Origin: Nocardioides sp.
Lineage (GTDB): Bacteria > Actinomycetota > Actinomycetes > Propionibacteriales > Nocardioidaceae
Length of the DNA: 64,000 nt
Assembly: GCF_030019515.1 (NCBI RefSeq)
Contig: NZ_JASEEQ010000001.1
Location: forward strand, 310,001-374,000
Direction: 5' to 3'
The notes below the pieces were generated by a model, which saw nothing but the letters and a program-made list of their open reading frames with translations, was not told the DNA's origin and did no database searches. How positions within the stretch are numbered: the first letter of the stretch is position 1; every line of letters starts with the position of its first letter. Positions 57,701 to 64,000 of the stretch are shown here, in pieces. The translations under genes were made by a program, and so were the position numbers.

Positions 57701-59215
57701 GTGCTGCTCACCGACGTCGTGGCCACCTCCGCGGCGATCACGGCCACCCGGTCCCGCAAGGCCAAGGTCGCCGCGATCGCCGACCTGCTCGCCCGTGCCG
57801 ACGCCGAGGAGCTCGAGACCGTCACCGCGTACGTCGGCGGCACGCTGCGCCAGCGCCGCACCGGCCTCGGCTGGCGCGGGCTCGCGACGTTGCCCTCCCC
57901 CGCGCCGGCGGCGACGCTGACCGTGCTCGACGTGCACCAGGCGTTCGGGCGGATCGCCGCGCTCTCGGGCGCCGGCTCGCAGGCCGCCCGGGCCGCCTCG
58001 GTGGTCGACCTGTTCGGCCGGGCCACCGCAGCCGAGCAGGACTGGCTGCGCGGGGTGGTGACCGGCGCGGTGCGCCAGGGCGCGCTCGACTCGCTGGTCC
58101 AGGAGGGGCTGGCCGCGGCGGCCGGCGTACCCCTCGGCGACGTGCGGCGGGCCGCGATGCTCGCCGGGTCGACGGTCGTGGTGGCCGGTGCGGCGTTCGA
58201 GGGGGTCGAGGCGCTGGCGGAGGTCGGCCTGACCGTCGGCCGGCCGGTGCTGCCGATGCTCGCCTCGAGCGCGCCCGACCTGGCCGCGGCGCTCGCCAAG
58301 GCCGGCGGCGTCGCCGCCGGCGGCGAGGTGGCCGTCGACACCAAGCTCGACGGCATCCGGATCCAGGTGCACCGCTCGGGTCCCGACGTGGTGGTCGCGA
58401 CCCGCTCGCTGGAGGACATCACCTCCCGGCTGCCGGAGGTCGTCGACGTCGCGCTCGCGTTGCCGTCGACGTCGTTCGTGCTCGACGGCGAGGCGCTCGC
58501 GCTGGCCGAGGACGGCCGGCCGCGCCCGTTCCAGGAGACCGCCTCGCGCACCGCGATGGGGGCCGGGGTGGCGGTGACGCCGTACTTCTTCGACGTCCTG
58601 CACCTCGACGGCGCCGACCTGCTCGACGCGCCTGCCGCCGAGCGCGCCGCCGCCCTCGAGCGGCTGGTGCCGGAGCAGCACCGGGTGCCGCGGGTGGTCA
58701 CCGGTGACCTCGGGGTGGCCGAGGAGTTCCTCGCGCAGGCACTGCTCTCGGGTCACGAGGGGGTCGTCGTCAAGAGCCTCGCGGCACCCTACGAGGCCGG
58801 GCGCCGCGGCGCGTCCTGGGTGAAGGTCAAGCCGGTGCACACCCTCGACCTGGTCGTGCTCGCCGTCGAGTGGGGCTCGGGCCGGCGCCACGGGTGGCTC
58901 TCCAACATCCACCTGGGCGCCCGCGACCCGGCCACCGGTGGGCTGGTGATGCTCGGCAAGACGTTCAAGGGGATGACCGACGAGATGCTCGCCTGGCAGA
59001 CCGAGCGGTTCCTCGAGCTGGAGACGTCGCGGTCCTCCTACGTCGTGCACGTGCGGCCCGAGCAGGTCGTCGAGATCGCGTTCGACGGCGTGCAGCGGTC
59101 CTCGCGCTACCCCGGCGGCGTCGCGCTGCGGTTCGCGCGGGTGGTGCGCTACCGCGACGACAAGCCGGTCACCGAGATCGACACGATCGACACGGTGCGG
59201 TCGTTCCTCGGGTGA
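57701..59215 (+). CDS. ligB: ATP-dependent DNA ligase, LigB type
   Basis: A 504-residue ATP-dependent ligase. An N-terminal helical DNA-binding domain (1-200) is followed by DTKLDGIRIQVHR, motif I with the adenylated Lys, FVLDGEAL (motif III), HEGVVVKSL (motif IV) and SWVKVKP (motif V), then an OB domain. This matches LigB (Rv3062) of mycobacteria, a non-essential repair ligase. GTG 57701 gives the usual N-terminus (LLTDVVATSAAI). Confidence 0.92.
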   Translation: MLLTDVVATSAAITATRSRKAKVAAIADLLARADAEELETVTAYVGGTLRQRRTGLGWRGLATLPSPAPAATLTVLDVHQAFGRIAALSGAGSQAARAASVVDLFGRATAAEQDWLRGVVTGAVRQGALDSLVQEGLAAAAGVPLGDVRRAAMLAGSTVVVAGAAFEGVEALAEVGLTVGRPVLPMLASSAPDLAAALAKAGGVAAGGEVAVDTKLDGIRIQVHRSGPDVVVATRSLEDITSRLPEVVDVALALPSTSFVLDGEALALAEDGRPRPFQETASRTAMGAGVAVTPYFFDVLHLDGADLLDAPAAERAAALERLVPEQHRVPRVVTGDLGVAEEFLAQALLSGHEGVVVKSLAAPYEAGRRGASWVKVKPVHTLDLVVLAVEWGSGRRHGWLSNIHLGARDPATGGLVMLGKTFKGMTDEMLAWQTERFLELETSRSSYVVHVRPEQVVEIAFDGVQRSSRYPGGVALRFARVVRYRDDKPVTEIDTIDTVRSFLG

Positions 59216-59286
59216 GCGTCGGCGGGACCGGAGCACGAGCGCGGTGGCCCGGATGACGCTGGTTCAACCCAGCCACCGCACTCTCG

Positions 59287-59328
59287 CCTCGACCCTCGAC
59301 CCTCGACCCTCGACCCTCGACCCTCGAC
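59287..59328. repeat. seven-base tandem repeat, six copies
   Basis: CCTCGAC repeats six times without error upstream of the TetR gene. It may be a variable-number repeat; no function is evident. Confidence 0.85.
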
Positions 59329-59366
59329 CGCGGCCCGACCGACGAGCGCGACTGCTCCGTCACACC

Positions 59367-59387
59367 CGTGCAACTGCCAGTTGCACG
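59367..59387. promoter_or_regulatory. palindromic operator of the TetR gene
   Basis: CGTGCAACT and its exact complement AGTTGCACG flank GCC, ending 16 bases before the TetR ATG. The size and position suit autoregulation by a TetR dimer. Confidence 0.75.
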
Positions 59388-59403
59388 GAAGTACGATGCC
59401 GTC

Positions 59404-60087
59404 ATGACCAGCACCACCCCGGGCACCGACGGCCGCCGATCGGCGGCCGCGGCGCGACGCCGGGCCCGCGAGAAGGACATCATCGCCGCGACCCGCGCGC
59501 TGTTCGACAGGCGCGGCGTCCGCGACGCGCAGATCGAGGACATCGCCAGGGCGGTCGGCATCAACCGTGCGATCGTCTACCGGCACTTCACCGGCAAGGA
59601 GGAGCTGTTCGCGCTCACCCTGGTCGGCTACCTCGAGGAGCTGCGCGAGGCACTGAGTGCCGCGGCCGACTCCACGACGGTGCCGCCGGACCGGCTGGCC
59701 GCCCTGGTCGGCGCGTTCGTGGAGTACGGCGTGGCGCACCCGGCGTTCGTCGACTGCGCGCAGACGCTGATGCGGCGTACCGGTCCGGAGCTCTTCGACG
59801 AGATGTCCGAGAGCGCGATGCTGCGCCTGGGCCGGGGCATCTCCTCCTGCCTGGCCACGCTGAGCCAGGTGCTCGAGGACGGCGTCGAGGCGGGCGCCTT
59901 CCGGGTCGAGGACCCGACCCTGCTCGCGAACACGCTCTACGCCAGCGGGCTCGGCGCGCTCCAGCTCGCGCGGGTCGGCATCCTCGTCAAGGAGGCCGCC
60001 CCCGGCGTGCCGACGGTCGGCAGCATCTCGCCGGACCAGGTCCGCGACTACCTGGTCGCCTCGGCCCTGGCGCTGGCCAGCCGCTGA
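59404..60087 (+). CDS. TetR-family regulator
   Basis: A 227-residue TetR protein. ARRRAREKDIIAATRALFDRRG and IEDIARAVGINRAIVYRHFTGKEELF form the helix-turn-helix; the rest is a helical ligand domain of the TetR_C type. ATG 59404 lies 16 bases past a 9-base palindrome, probably its own operator. Target genes are not certain; the nearby fadA2/fabG4/htdX genes are candidates, but no copy of the palindrome was seen in their promoter. Confidence 0.88.
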   Translation: MTSTTPGTDGRRSAAAARRRAREKDIIAATRALFDRRGVRDAQIEDIARAVGINRAIVYRHFTGKEELFALTLVGYLEELREALSAAADSTTVPPDRLAALVGAFVEYGVAHPAFVDCAQTLMRRTGPELFDEMSESAMLRLGRGISSCLATLSQVLEDGVEAGAFRVEDPTLLANTLYASGLGALQLARVGILVKEAAPGVPTVGSISPDQVRDYLVASALALASR

Positions 60088-60092
60088 TCTCC

Positions 60093-60155
60093 CGTCGAGT
60101 GACGTGAAGTGGCTGCCCCGGGGCCCCCAGGACAGCCACTTCACGTCACTCGACG
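60093..60155. terminator. 23-base perfect inverted repeat between convergent genes
   Basis: Arms 60093-60115 and 60133-60155 are exactly complementary, with a 17-base loop containing the palindrome CCCCGGGG. It lies five bases past the TetR stop and 30 bases before the thiolase stop, so a bidirectional terminator is likely. It lacks T-runs and is longer than needed, so a repeated palindromic element is also possible. Confidence 0.6.
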
Positions 60156-60185
60156 GCCCCGGGCGCCAGCCCGGGACCCCGCAGG

Positions 60186-61514
60186 TCAGCGCTCCAGGAT
60201 CGCCACCACGCCCTGGCCGCCCGCGGCGCAGATCGAGATCAGCGCCCGGCCCGACCCCTGCTCGGCGAGCAGCTTGGCGGCGACGTTGAGGATCCGGCCG
60301 CCGGTGGCGGCGAACGGGTGCCCCGCGGCCAGCGAGGAGCCGTTGACGTTCAGCCGGGCCCGGTCGATCGAGCCGAGCGGGGCGTCCAGGCCGAGCCGCT
60401 CCTTGCAGAACACCGGGTCCTCCCACGCCTTCAGGGTGGCGAGCACCTGCGAGGCGAACGCCTCGTGGATCTCGTAGAAGTCGAAGTCCTGGAGGGTCAG
60501 CCCGTTGCGCGCCAGCATCCGCGGGACGGCGTACGCAGGCGCCATCAGCAGCCCCTCGCCCCCGTGCACGTAGTCGACGGCCGCGGTCTCGGAGTCCACG
60601 AAGTACGCCAGCGGCGCCAGCCCGTGCTCGTCGGCCCACTCCTCGCTGGCGAGCAGCACCGCCGAGGCGCCGTCGGTCAGCGGCGTGGAGTTGCCGGCCG
60701 TCATCGTCGCCGCCTCGCCCTTGCCGAAGACCGGCTTGAGCTTGGCCAGGTTCTCCGCGGTCGAGTCCGGGCGCAGGTTGTTGTCGCGCTCGACGCCGCG
60801 GAACGGCGTGATCTGGTCGTCGAGCCAGCCCCGGTCGTACGCCGCGGCCAGGTGCTGGTGCGACGCGGCGGCCAGCTCGTCCTGCTCCTCGCGGCCGACC
60901 TGCCACTCGAGCGCGGTCAACGCGGCGTGCTCGCCCATCGACAGCCGGGTCCGCGGCTCGCCGTTCTGCGGGATCTCCAGGCCGATGTCACCGGGCCGGA
61001 TCGCACCGAGCGCGAGCAGCTTGCCCTTGGTGTCCCGGGCGGCGTTGACCTTCATCAGCTTCCTGCGGAGCCGGTCGCTGATCGCGACGGGCGCGTCGGA
61101 GGTGGTGTCGGTGCCGCCCGCGATCCCGGCCTCGATCTGCCCGAGGGCGATCTTGTTGGCCACCTGGCTCGCGGCCTGCAGGCCGGTGCCGCAGGCCTGC
61201 TGGAGGTCGGTCGCCGGCGTCTCGGGCGCGAGCTTGGAGCCGAGCACCGACTCCCGCGTCAGGTTGAAGTCACGCGCGTGTTTGAGCACGGCCCCGGCGA
61301 CGACCTCGCCGAGCCGCTCGCCCTGGAGCCCGAACCGCTCGACCAGGCCGTCGATCGCGGCGGTCAGCATGTCCTGGTTGGACGCGTCGGCGTACGCGGT
61401 GTTGGACCGGGCGAACGGGATCCGGTTGCCGCCGAGGACGGCGACCCGTCGGGTGCTGCCGTGGGCGGGGGCCTGGGCGTTGCCCCGAGGGGTGCCCTGA
61501 GTGTTGGCTGCCAT
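60186..61514 (-). CDS. fadA2: acetyl-CoA acyltransferase (thiolase), FadA2-like
   Basis: A 442-residue thiolase. LQQACGTGLQAA holds the acyl-accepting Cys, EIHEAFA the catalytic His, GSSLAAGHPFAATGGR and CAAGGQG the other active-site loops. It matches M. tuberculosis FadA2 (Rv0243), and is divergent from fabG4-htdX as there. It probably cleaves 3-ketoacyl-CoA in fatty-acid beta-oxidation. ATG 61514. Confidence 0.9.
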   Translation of the reverse strand: MAANTQGTPRGNAQAPAHGSTRRVAVLGGNRIPFARSNTAYADASNQDMLTAAIDGLVERFGLQGERLGEVVAGAVLKHARDFNLTRESVLGSKLAPETPATDLQQACGTGLQAASQVANKIALGQIEAGIAGGTDTTSDAPVAISDRLRRKLMKVNAARDTKGKLLALGAIRPGDIGLEIPQNGEPRTRLSMGEHAALTALEWQVGREEQDELAAASHQHLAAAYDRGWLDDQITPFRGVERDNNLRPDSTAENLAKLKPVFGKGEAATMTAGNSTPLTDGASAVLLASEEWADEHGLAPLAYFVDSETAAVDYVHGGEGLLMAPAYAVPRMLARNGLTLQDFDFYEIHEAFASQVLATLKAWEDPVFCKERLGLDAPLGSIDRARLNVNGSSLAAGHPFAATGGRILNVAAKLLAEQGSGRALISICAAGGQGVVAILER

Positions 61515-61584
61515 GGGTTCATCCTCCGTCGAGCAGGGGAACGAGAGAAGGGCATGAGGGCCAGATCACGAAATCTGGACTCTC

Positions 61585-61603
61585 AGTTACACAAGGAGTT
61601 ACA
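61585..61603. promoter_or_regulatory. direct repeat AGTTACA x2 in the fabG4 leader
   Basis: AGTTACA at 61585-61591 and 61597-61603, with the AAGGAG ribosome site straddling the second copy's start. The spacing of twelve bases could fit a regulator, but chance is possible. Confidence 0.3.
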
Positions 61604-61611
61604 TACCCGTC

Positions 61612-62952
61612 ATGAGCGATCTCTACCAGGGCTTCACACAGTCCGCGATCGGCCGTCAGGTCACCAAGCTGCTCGGCCTGCCCGCGCCCGCCACGCTGGA
61701 ACGGTACGTCGAGGGCGCGCCCCTGGTCGACGGCACGATCGCCGTGGGCGGCCGCGGCCGGCTGGCCGAGTCGCTGGTCGGGATCCTCGACACGCTCGGC
61801 ATCGCCGCCGTCGAGGGCGCCACCGCCGAGGACGGCACGACGTACCAGGGTCTGGTCCTCGACGCGACCGGCATCACCGGCTCCGAGGAGCTCGGTGAGC
61901 TCCGCGACTTCTTCACCCCGCTGATGCGCAGCCTCGCCGGCTGCCCCCGGGTGGTCGTGCTCGGCACCCCGCCCGAGCAGGTCTCCGGCGGCGAGCGGGT
62001 GGCCCAGCGTGCCCTGGAGGGCTTCACCCGCAGCCTCGGCAAGGAGATCGGCCGCGGTGGCACCGTCCAGCTCGTGTACGTCGCCGCGGGCGCCGAGGGC
62101 GCTGTCGCCTCGACGCTGGCGTTCCTCCTCTCCCCCAAGTCCGCCTACGTCTCCGGGCAGGTCGTGCGGATCGGGGCCCACGGCGCCACCCGGGCCGAGC
62201 CGGTGGGCGACTGGCTGCGCCCGCTCGAGGGCAAGGTCGCGCTGGTGACCGGCGCGAGCCGCGGCATCGGCGAGCAGATCGCCCGGGTGCTGCACCGCGA
62301 CGGCGCCACCGTCGTCGGCGTCGACGTGCCGCAGGCGGCCAGCGAGCTCCAGGCCGTGATGAAGGAGCTCGACGGCGACCACCTGGTGCTCGACATCACC
62401 GCCAAGGACGCCCCGCAGCGTCTGGCCCACCACCTCAGGAACAAGCACGGCGGCGTCGACGTCGTCGTCCACAACGCCGGCATCACCCGGGACAAGAAGC
62501 TCGCGAACATGGCCGAGGACCGCTGGGACTCCGTGATCGCGGTCAACCTCACGGCCCCGGAGCGGATCACCCGCGAGCTGCTCGACCAGGGCGTGATCCG
62601 GCCCAACGGCCGGGTCGTCGGCGTCGCCTCGATCGCGGGCATCGCCGGCAACGTCGGGCAGACCAACTACGCCGCCTCCAAGGCCGGCGTGATCGGGCTG
62701 GTCGACTCGCTCGCCGACGAGCTCACCGACGGCATCACGATCAACGCGGTCGCCCCCGGCTTCATCATCACCCAGATGACCGCGGCGGTGCCGTTCGCGA
62801 CCCGCGAGGTCGGCCAGCGCCTCAACGCGATGGCCCAGGGCGGCCTCCCGGTCGACGTCGCGGAGACCATCGCGTGGTACGCCAACCCGGCGTCGACGGC
62901 CGTCAACGGCAACGTCGTGCGGGTCTGCGGCCAGATGATGCTGGGGGCCTGA
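61612..62952 (+). CDS. fabG4: 3-oxoacyl reductase FabG4 (long type)
   Basis: A 446-residue high-molecular-weight FabG. Residues 1-200 are a flavodoxin-like N-terminal domain lacking catalytic residues; 205-446 are a full SDR with TGASRGIGEQIA, NNAG-type HNAGITRD, SIAGIAGN and NYAASKAG. The homologue FabG4 (Rv0242c, about 454 residues) reduces 3-oxoacyl-CoA. ATG 61612 has AAGGAG upstream. It is followed by htdX with one base between. Confidence 0.92.
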   Translation: MSDLYQGFTQSAIGRQVTKLLGLPAPATLERYVEGAPLVDGTIAVGGRGRLAESLVGILDTLGIAAVEGATAEDGTTYQGLVLDATGITGSEELGELRDFFTPLMRSLAGCPRVVVLGTPPEQVSGGERVAQRALEGFTRSLGKEIGRGGTVQLVYVAAGAEGAVASTLAFLLSPKSAYVSGQVVRIGAHGATRAEPVGDWLRPLEGKVALVTGASRGIGEQIARVLHRDGATVVGVDVPQAASELQAVMKELDGDHLVLDITAKDAPQRLAHHLRNKHGGVDVVVHNAGITRDKKLANMAEDRWDSVIAVNLTAPERITRELLDQGVIRPNGRVVGVASIAGIAGNVGQTNYAASKAGVIGLVDSLADELTDGITINAVAPGFIITQMTAAVPFATREVGQRLNAMAQGGLPVDVAETIAWYANPASTAVNGNVVRVCGQMMLGA

Positions 62953-62953
62953 G

Positions 62954-63808
62954 ATGGCCTGGGCCGACCTGCTGCCGACCACCGTCCGGGCGGCGCTGCC
63001 CGCGGTGCCGGTCGTGAGCCTGCTGCCGGGCGTCCGCAAGAGTGGCGGCCCGCTGCCGGAGCGCACCCTGGAGCGCCACGACGTCGCGCTCGACCCCGGC
63101 CACGTCGCGCGGTACGCCGACCTGTGCGGCTTCCCGCGCAAGGACGTGCTCCCGCTGCCCTACCCGCACCTGCTGGCGTTCGGCCTGCACATGGAGATCA
63201 TGACCGCGGGCGACTTCCCGTTCCCCGCGATCGGCACCGTCCACCTGGAGAACTCCATCACCCAGCACCGGCCGATCGCGCTCACCGAGGCGCTCCAGGT
63301 CACGGCGTACGCCGAGAACCTCCGGCCGCACCCCAAGGGCCAGGTCTTCGACATGGTGACCCGGGTCCACTCGCGCGCCGAGCCGGTGTGGGAGGAGACC
63401 TCGACGTTCCTGCGCCGCGGCGCGGGCCAGGACGACGCGCCGGCCGGTACGGCGTTCCCCGCCGCGCCGGCGACCGGCACGACCTGGCGGCTGCCCGGCG
63501 ACCTGGGCCGGCGCTACGCGTCGGTCTCCGGCGACCACAACCCGATCCACCTCTACCCGCTGACCGCGAAGGCGCTCGGGTTCCCCCGGCAGATCGCGCA
63601 CGGCATGTGGTCGATGGCCCGCTGCGTCGGCGCCCTGGAGAACCGGCTGCCGGCCGAGGTCACCGTCGCGGTGGCGTTCAAGAAGCCGATCCTGTTGCCG
63701 GGGACGATCGCGTTCGGCTCGCGCCGGGTCGACGACCGGTGGGCGTTCTCGCTCAGCTCCCCGTCGACCGGGGCGCCGCACCTCGCGGGGTCCACCTCCG
63801 CCCGGTAG
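62954..63808 (+). CDS. htdX: MaoC-like (R)-hydratase/dehydratase HtdX
   Basis: A 284-residue double hot-dog protein. YASVSGDHNPIHLYPLTAKA then GHGMW-type IAHGMWSMARC form the hydratase-2 motif with catalytic Asp and His. It resembles HtdX (Rv0241c), a 3-hydroxyacyl-thioester dehydratase. It lies one base after fabG4, and reductase and dehydratase probably act in sequence in long-chain acyl metabolism. Confidence 0.9.
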   Translation: MAWADLLPTTVRAALPAVPVVSLLPGVRKSGGPLPERTLERHDVALDPGHVARYADLCGFPRKDVLPLPYPHLLAFGLHMEIMTAGDFPFPAIGTVHLENSITQHRPIALTEALQVTAYAENLRPHPKGQVFDMVTRVHSRAEPVWEETSTFLRRGAGQDDAPAGTAFPAAPATGTTWRLPGDLGRRYASVSGDHNPIHLYPLTAKALGFPRQIAHGMWSMARCVGALENRLPAEVTVAVAFKKPILLPGTIAFGSRRVDDRWAFSLSSPSTGAPHLAGSTSAR

Positions 63809-63845
63809 CCTCGGCGCGCCAGCACGTCGACGACCGGGAGCAGAC

Positions 63846-64000
63846 ATGGCCGCGTTCGAGACCTCCGGGGGCCAGGGCCGGTCCACGGCCTGGCTGACCC
63901 CGACCGGCGCCGGGATCGCGGCCCTGGTCATCGCCACGCTCAGCCTGTTGGCCGACGGGGCCTGGACGTACGCCGTGCAGGGCTGGCTGAACCGCAACGG
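63846..64000 (+). CDS. membrane-anchored protein, cut by the window edge
   Basis: The first 51 residues are present; the gene continues past 64000. ATG 63846 follows GGGAG. After a polar start (MAAFETSGGQGRSTAW) comes a hydrophobic helix (GIAALVIATLSLLADGAW). No function can be given from this part. Confidence 0.6.
   Translation, partial: MAAFETSGGQGRSTAWLTPTGAGIAALVIATLSLLADGAWTYAVQGWLNRN

Noticed and set aside
59287..59328. CCTCGAC repeats considered as a CRISPR-like array
   Set aside because: The unit is only seven bases with no spacers and no cas genes nearby; it is a simple tandem repeat.

Overview
The window is very GC-rich DNA with dense, largely overlapping genes, frequent GTG starts and GTGA/ATGA stop-start overlaps. 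The gene set (KstR, an Mce4-type importer, wax-ester synthase, FadE/FabG4/HtdX, LigB-type ligase) points to a sterol-degrading actinobacterium. A Nocardioides-like member of the Propionibacteriales is the best guess; this is inferred from gene content, not from a marker gene.

The dominant theme is cholesterol/sterol uptake and side-chain degradation under the TetR-family repressor KstR, whose gene lies at 17372-17977. I found six sites fitting the KstR operator TnnAACnnGTTnnA, four exact and two with one outer mismatch, all placed between or in front of genes. They are at 5808 (side-chain-cleavage operon and divergent hydrolase), 13346 (FadE34-like dehydrogenase and divergent methyltransferase), 17248 (kstR and a divergent glycosyltransferase operon), 33001 (ferredoxin reductase/ferredoxin/dehydrogenase operon), 43151 (mce operon) and 54443 (enoyl-CoA isomerase and divergent DNA glycosylase).

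Layout. 130-882: dienelactone hydrolase. 1021-5773 (minus): ltp2, chsH1, a ChsH2 split into DUF35 and MaoC genes, and a fused ChsE1-ChsE2 acyl-CoA dehydrogenase, which together would remove the last three carbons of the sterol side chain. 5855-9636: alpha/beta hydrolase, wax-ester synthase/DGAT and a LipM-like esterase. 9633-13243: secreted lytic transglycosylase and FadE34-like fused dehydrogenase. 13381-17977: uncharacterised methyltransferase/glycosyltransferase/alpha-barrel module flanked by KstR boxes, then kstR. 18024-19841: small CarD-like protein and prfC. 19842-24457: a more loosely packed stretch with a possible MFS gene relic, a sulfatase, a sulfotransferase and small membrane proteins, perhaps an island. 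24640-29466: a two-module ABC exporter, a STAS protein and a LuxR regulator. 29599-32964: KstR-controlled redox operon (FNR, FdxD-like ferredoxin, Hsd4A-like and FabG3-like dehydrogenases, PPOX protein). 33028-43109: a complete mce operon (yrbEA, yrbEB, mceA-F, two Mce-associated proteins).

43302-59215 is mostly housekeeping and accessory: DUF1707 protein, PAP2 phosphatase, hemerythrin, secreted repeat protein, MFS transporter, VOC protein, uvrB, phospholipase D family protein, carboxymuconolactone-decarboxylase family protein, SDR, DNA glycosylase, enoyl-CoA isomerase, 5'-3' exonuclease, App1-type phosphatase and ATP-dependent DNA ligase. 59404-63808 holds a TetR regulator with a clear palindrome, a long perfect hairpin, then fadA2 divergent from fabG4-htdX, the same neighbourhood as Rv0243/Rv0242c/Rv0241c of Mycobacterium tuberculosis. 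A gene runs off the right edge. I saw no tRNA, rRNA, CRISPR array, transposase or integrase. All family calls come from reading motifs and remembered homologues, not from searches.
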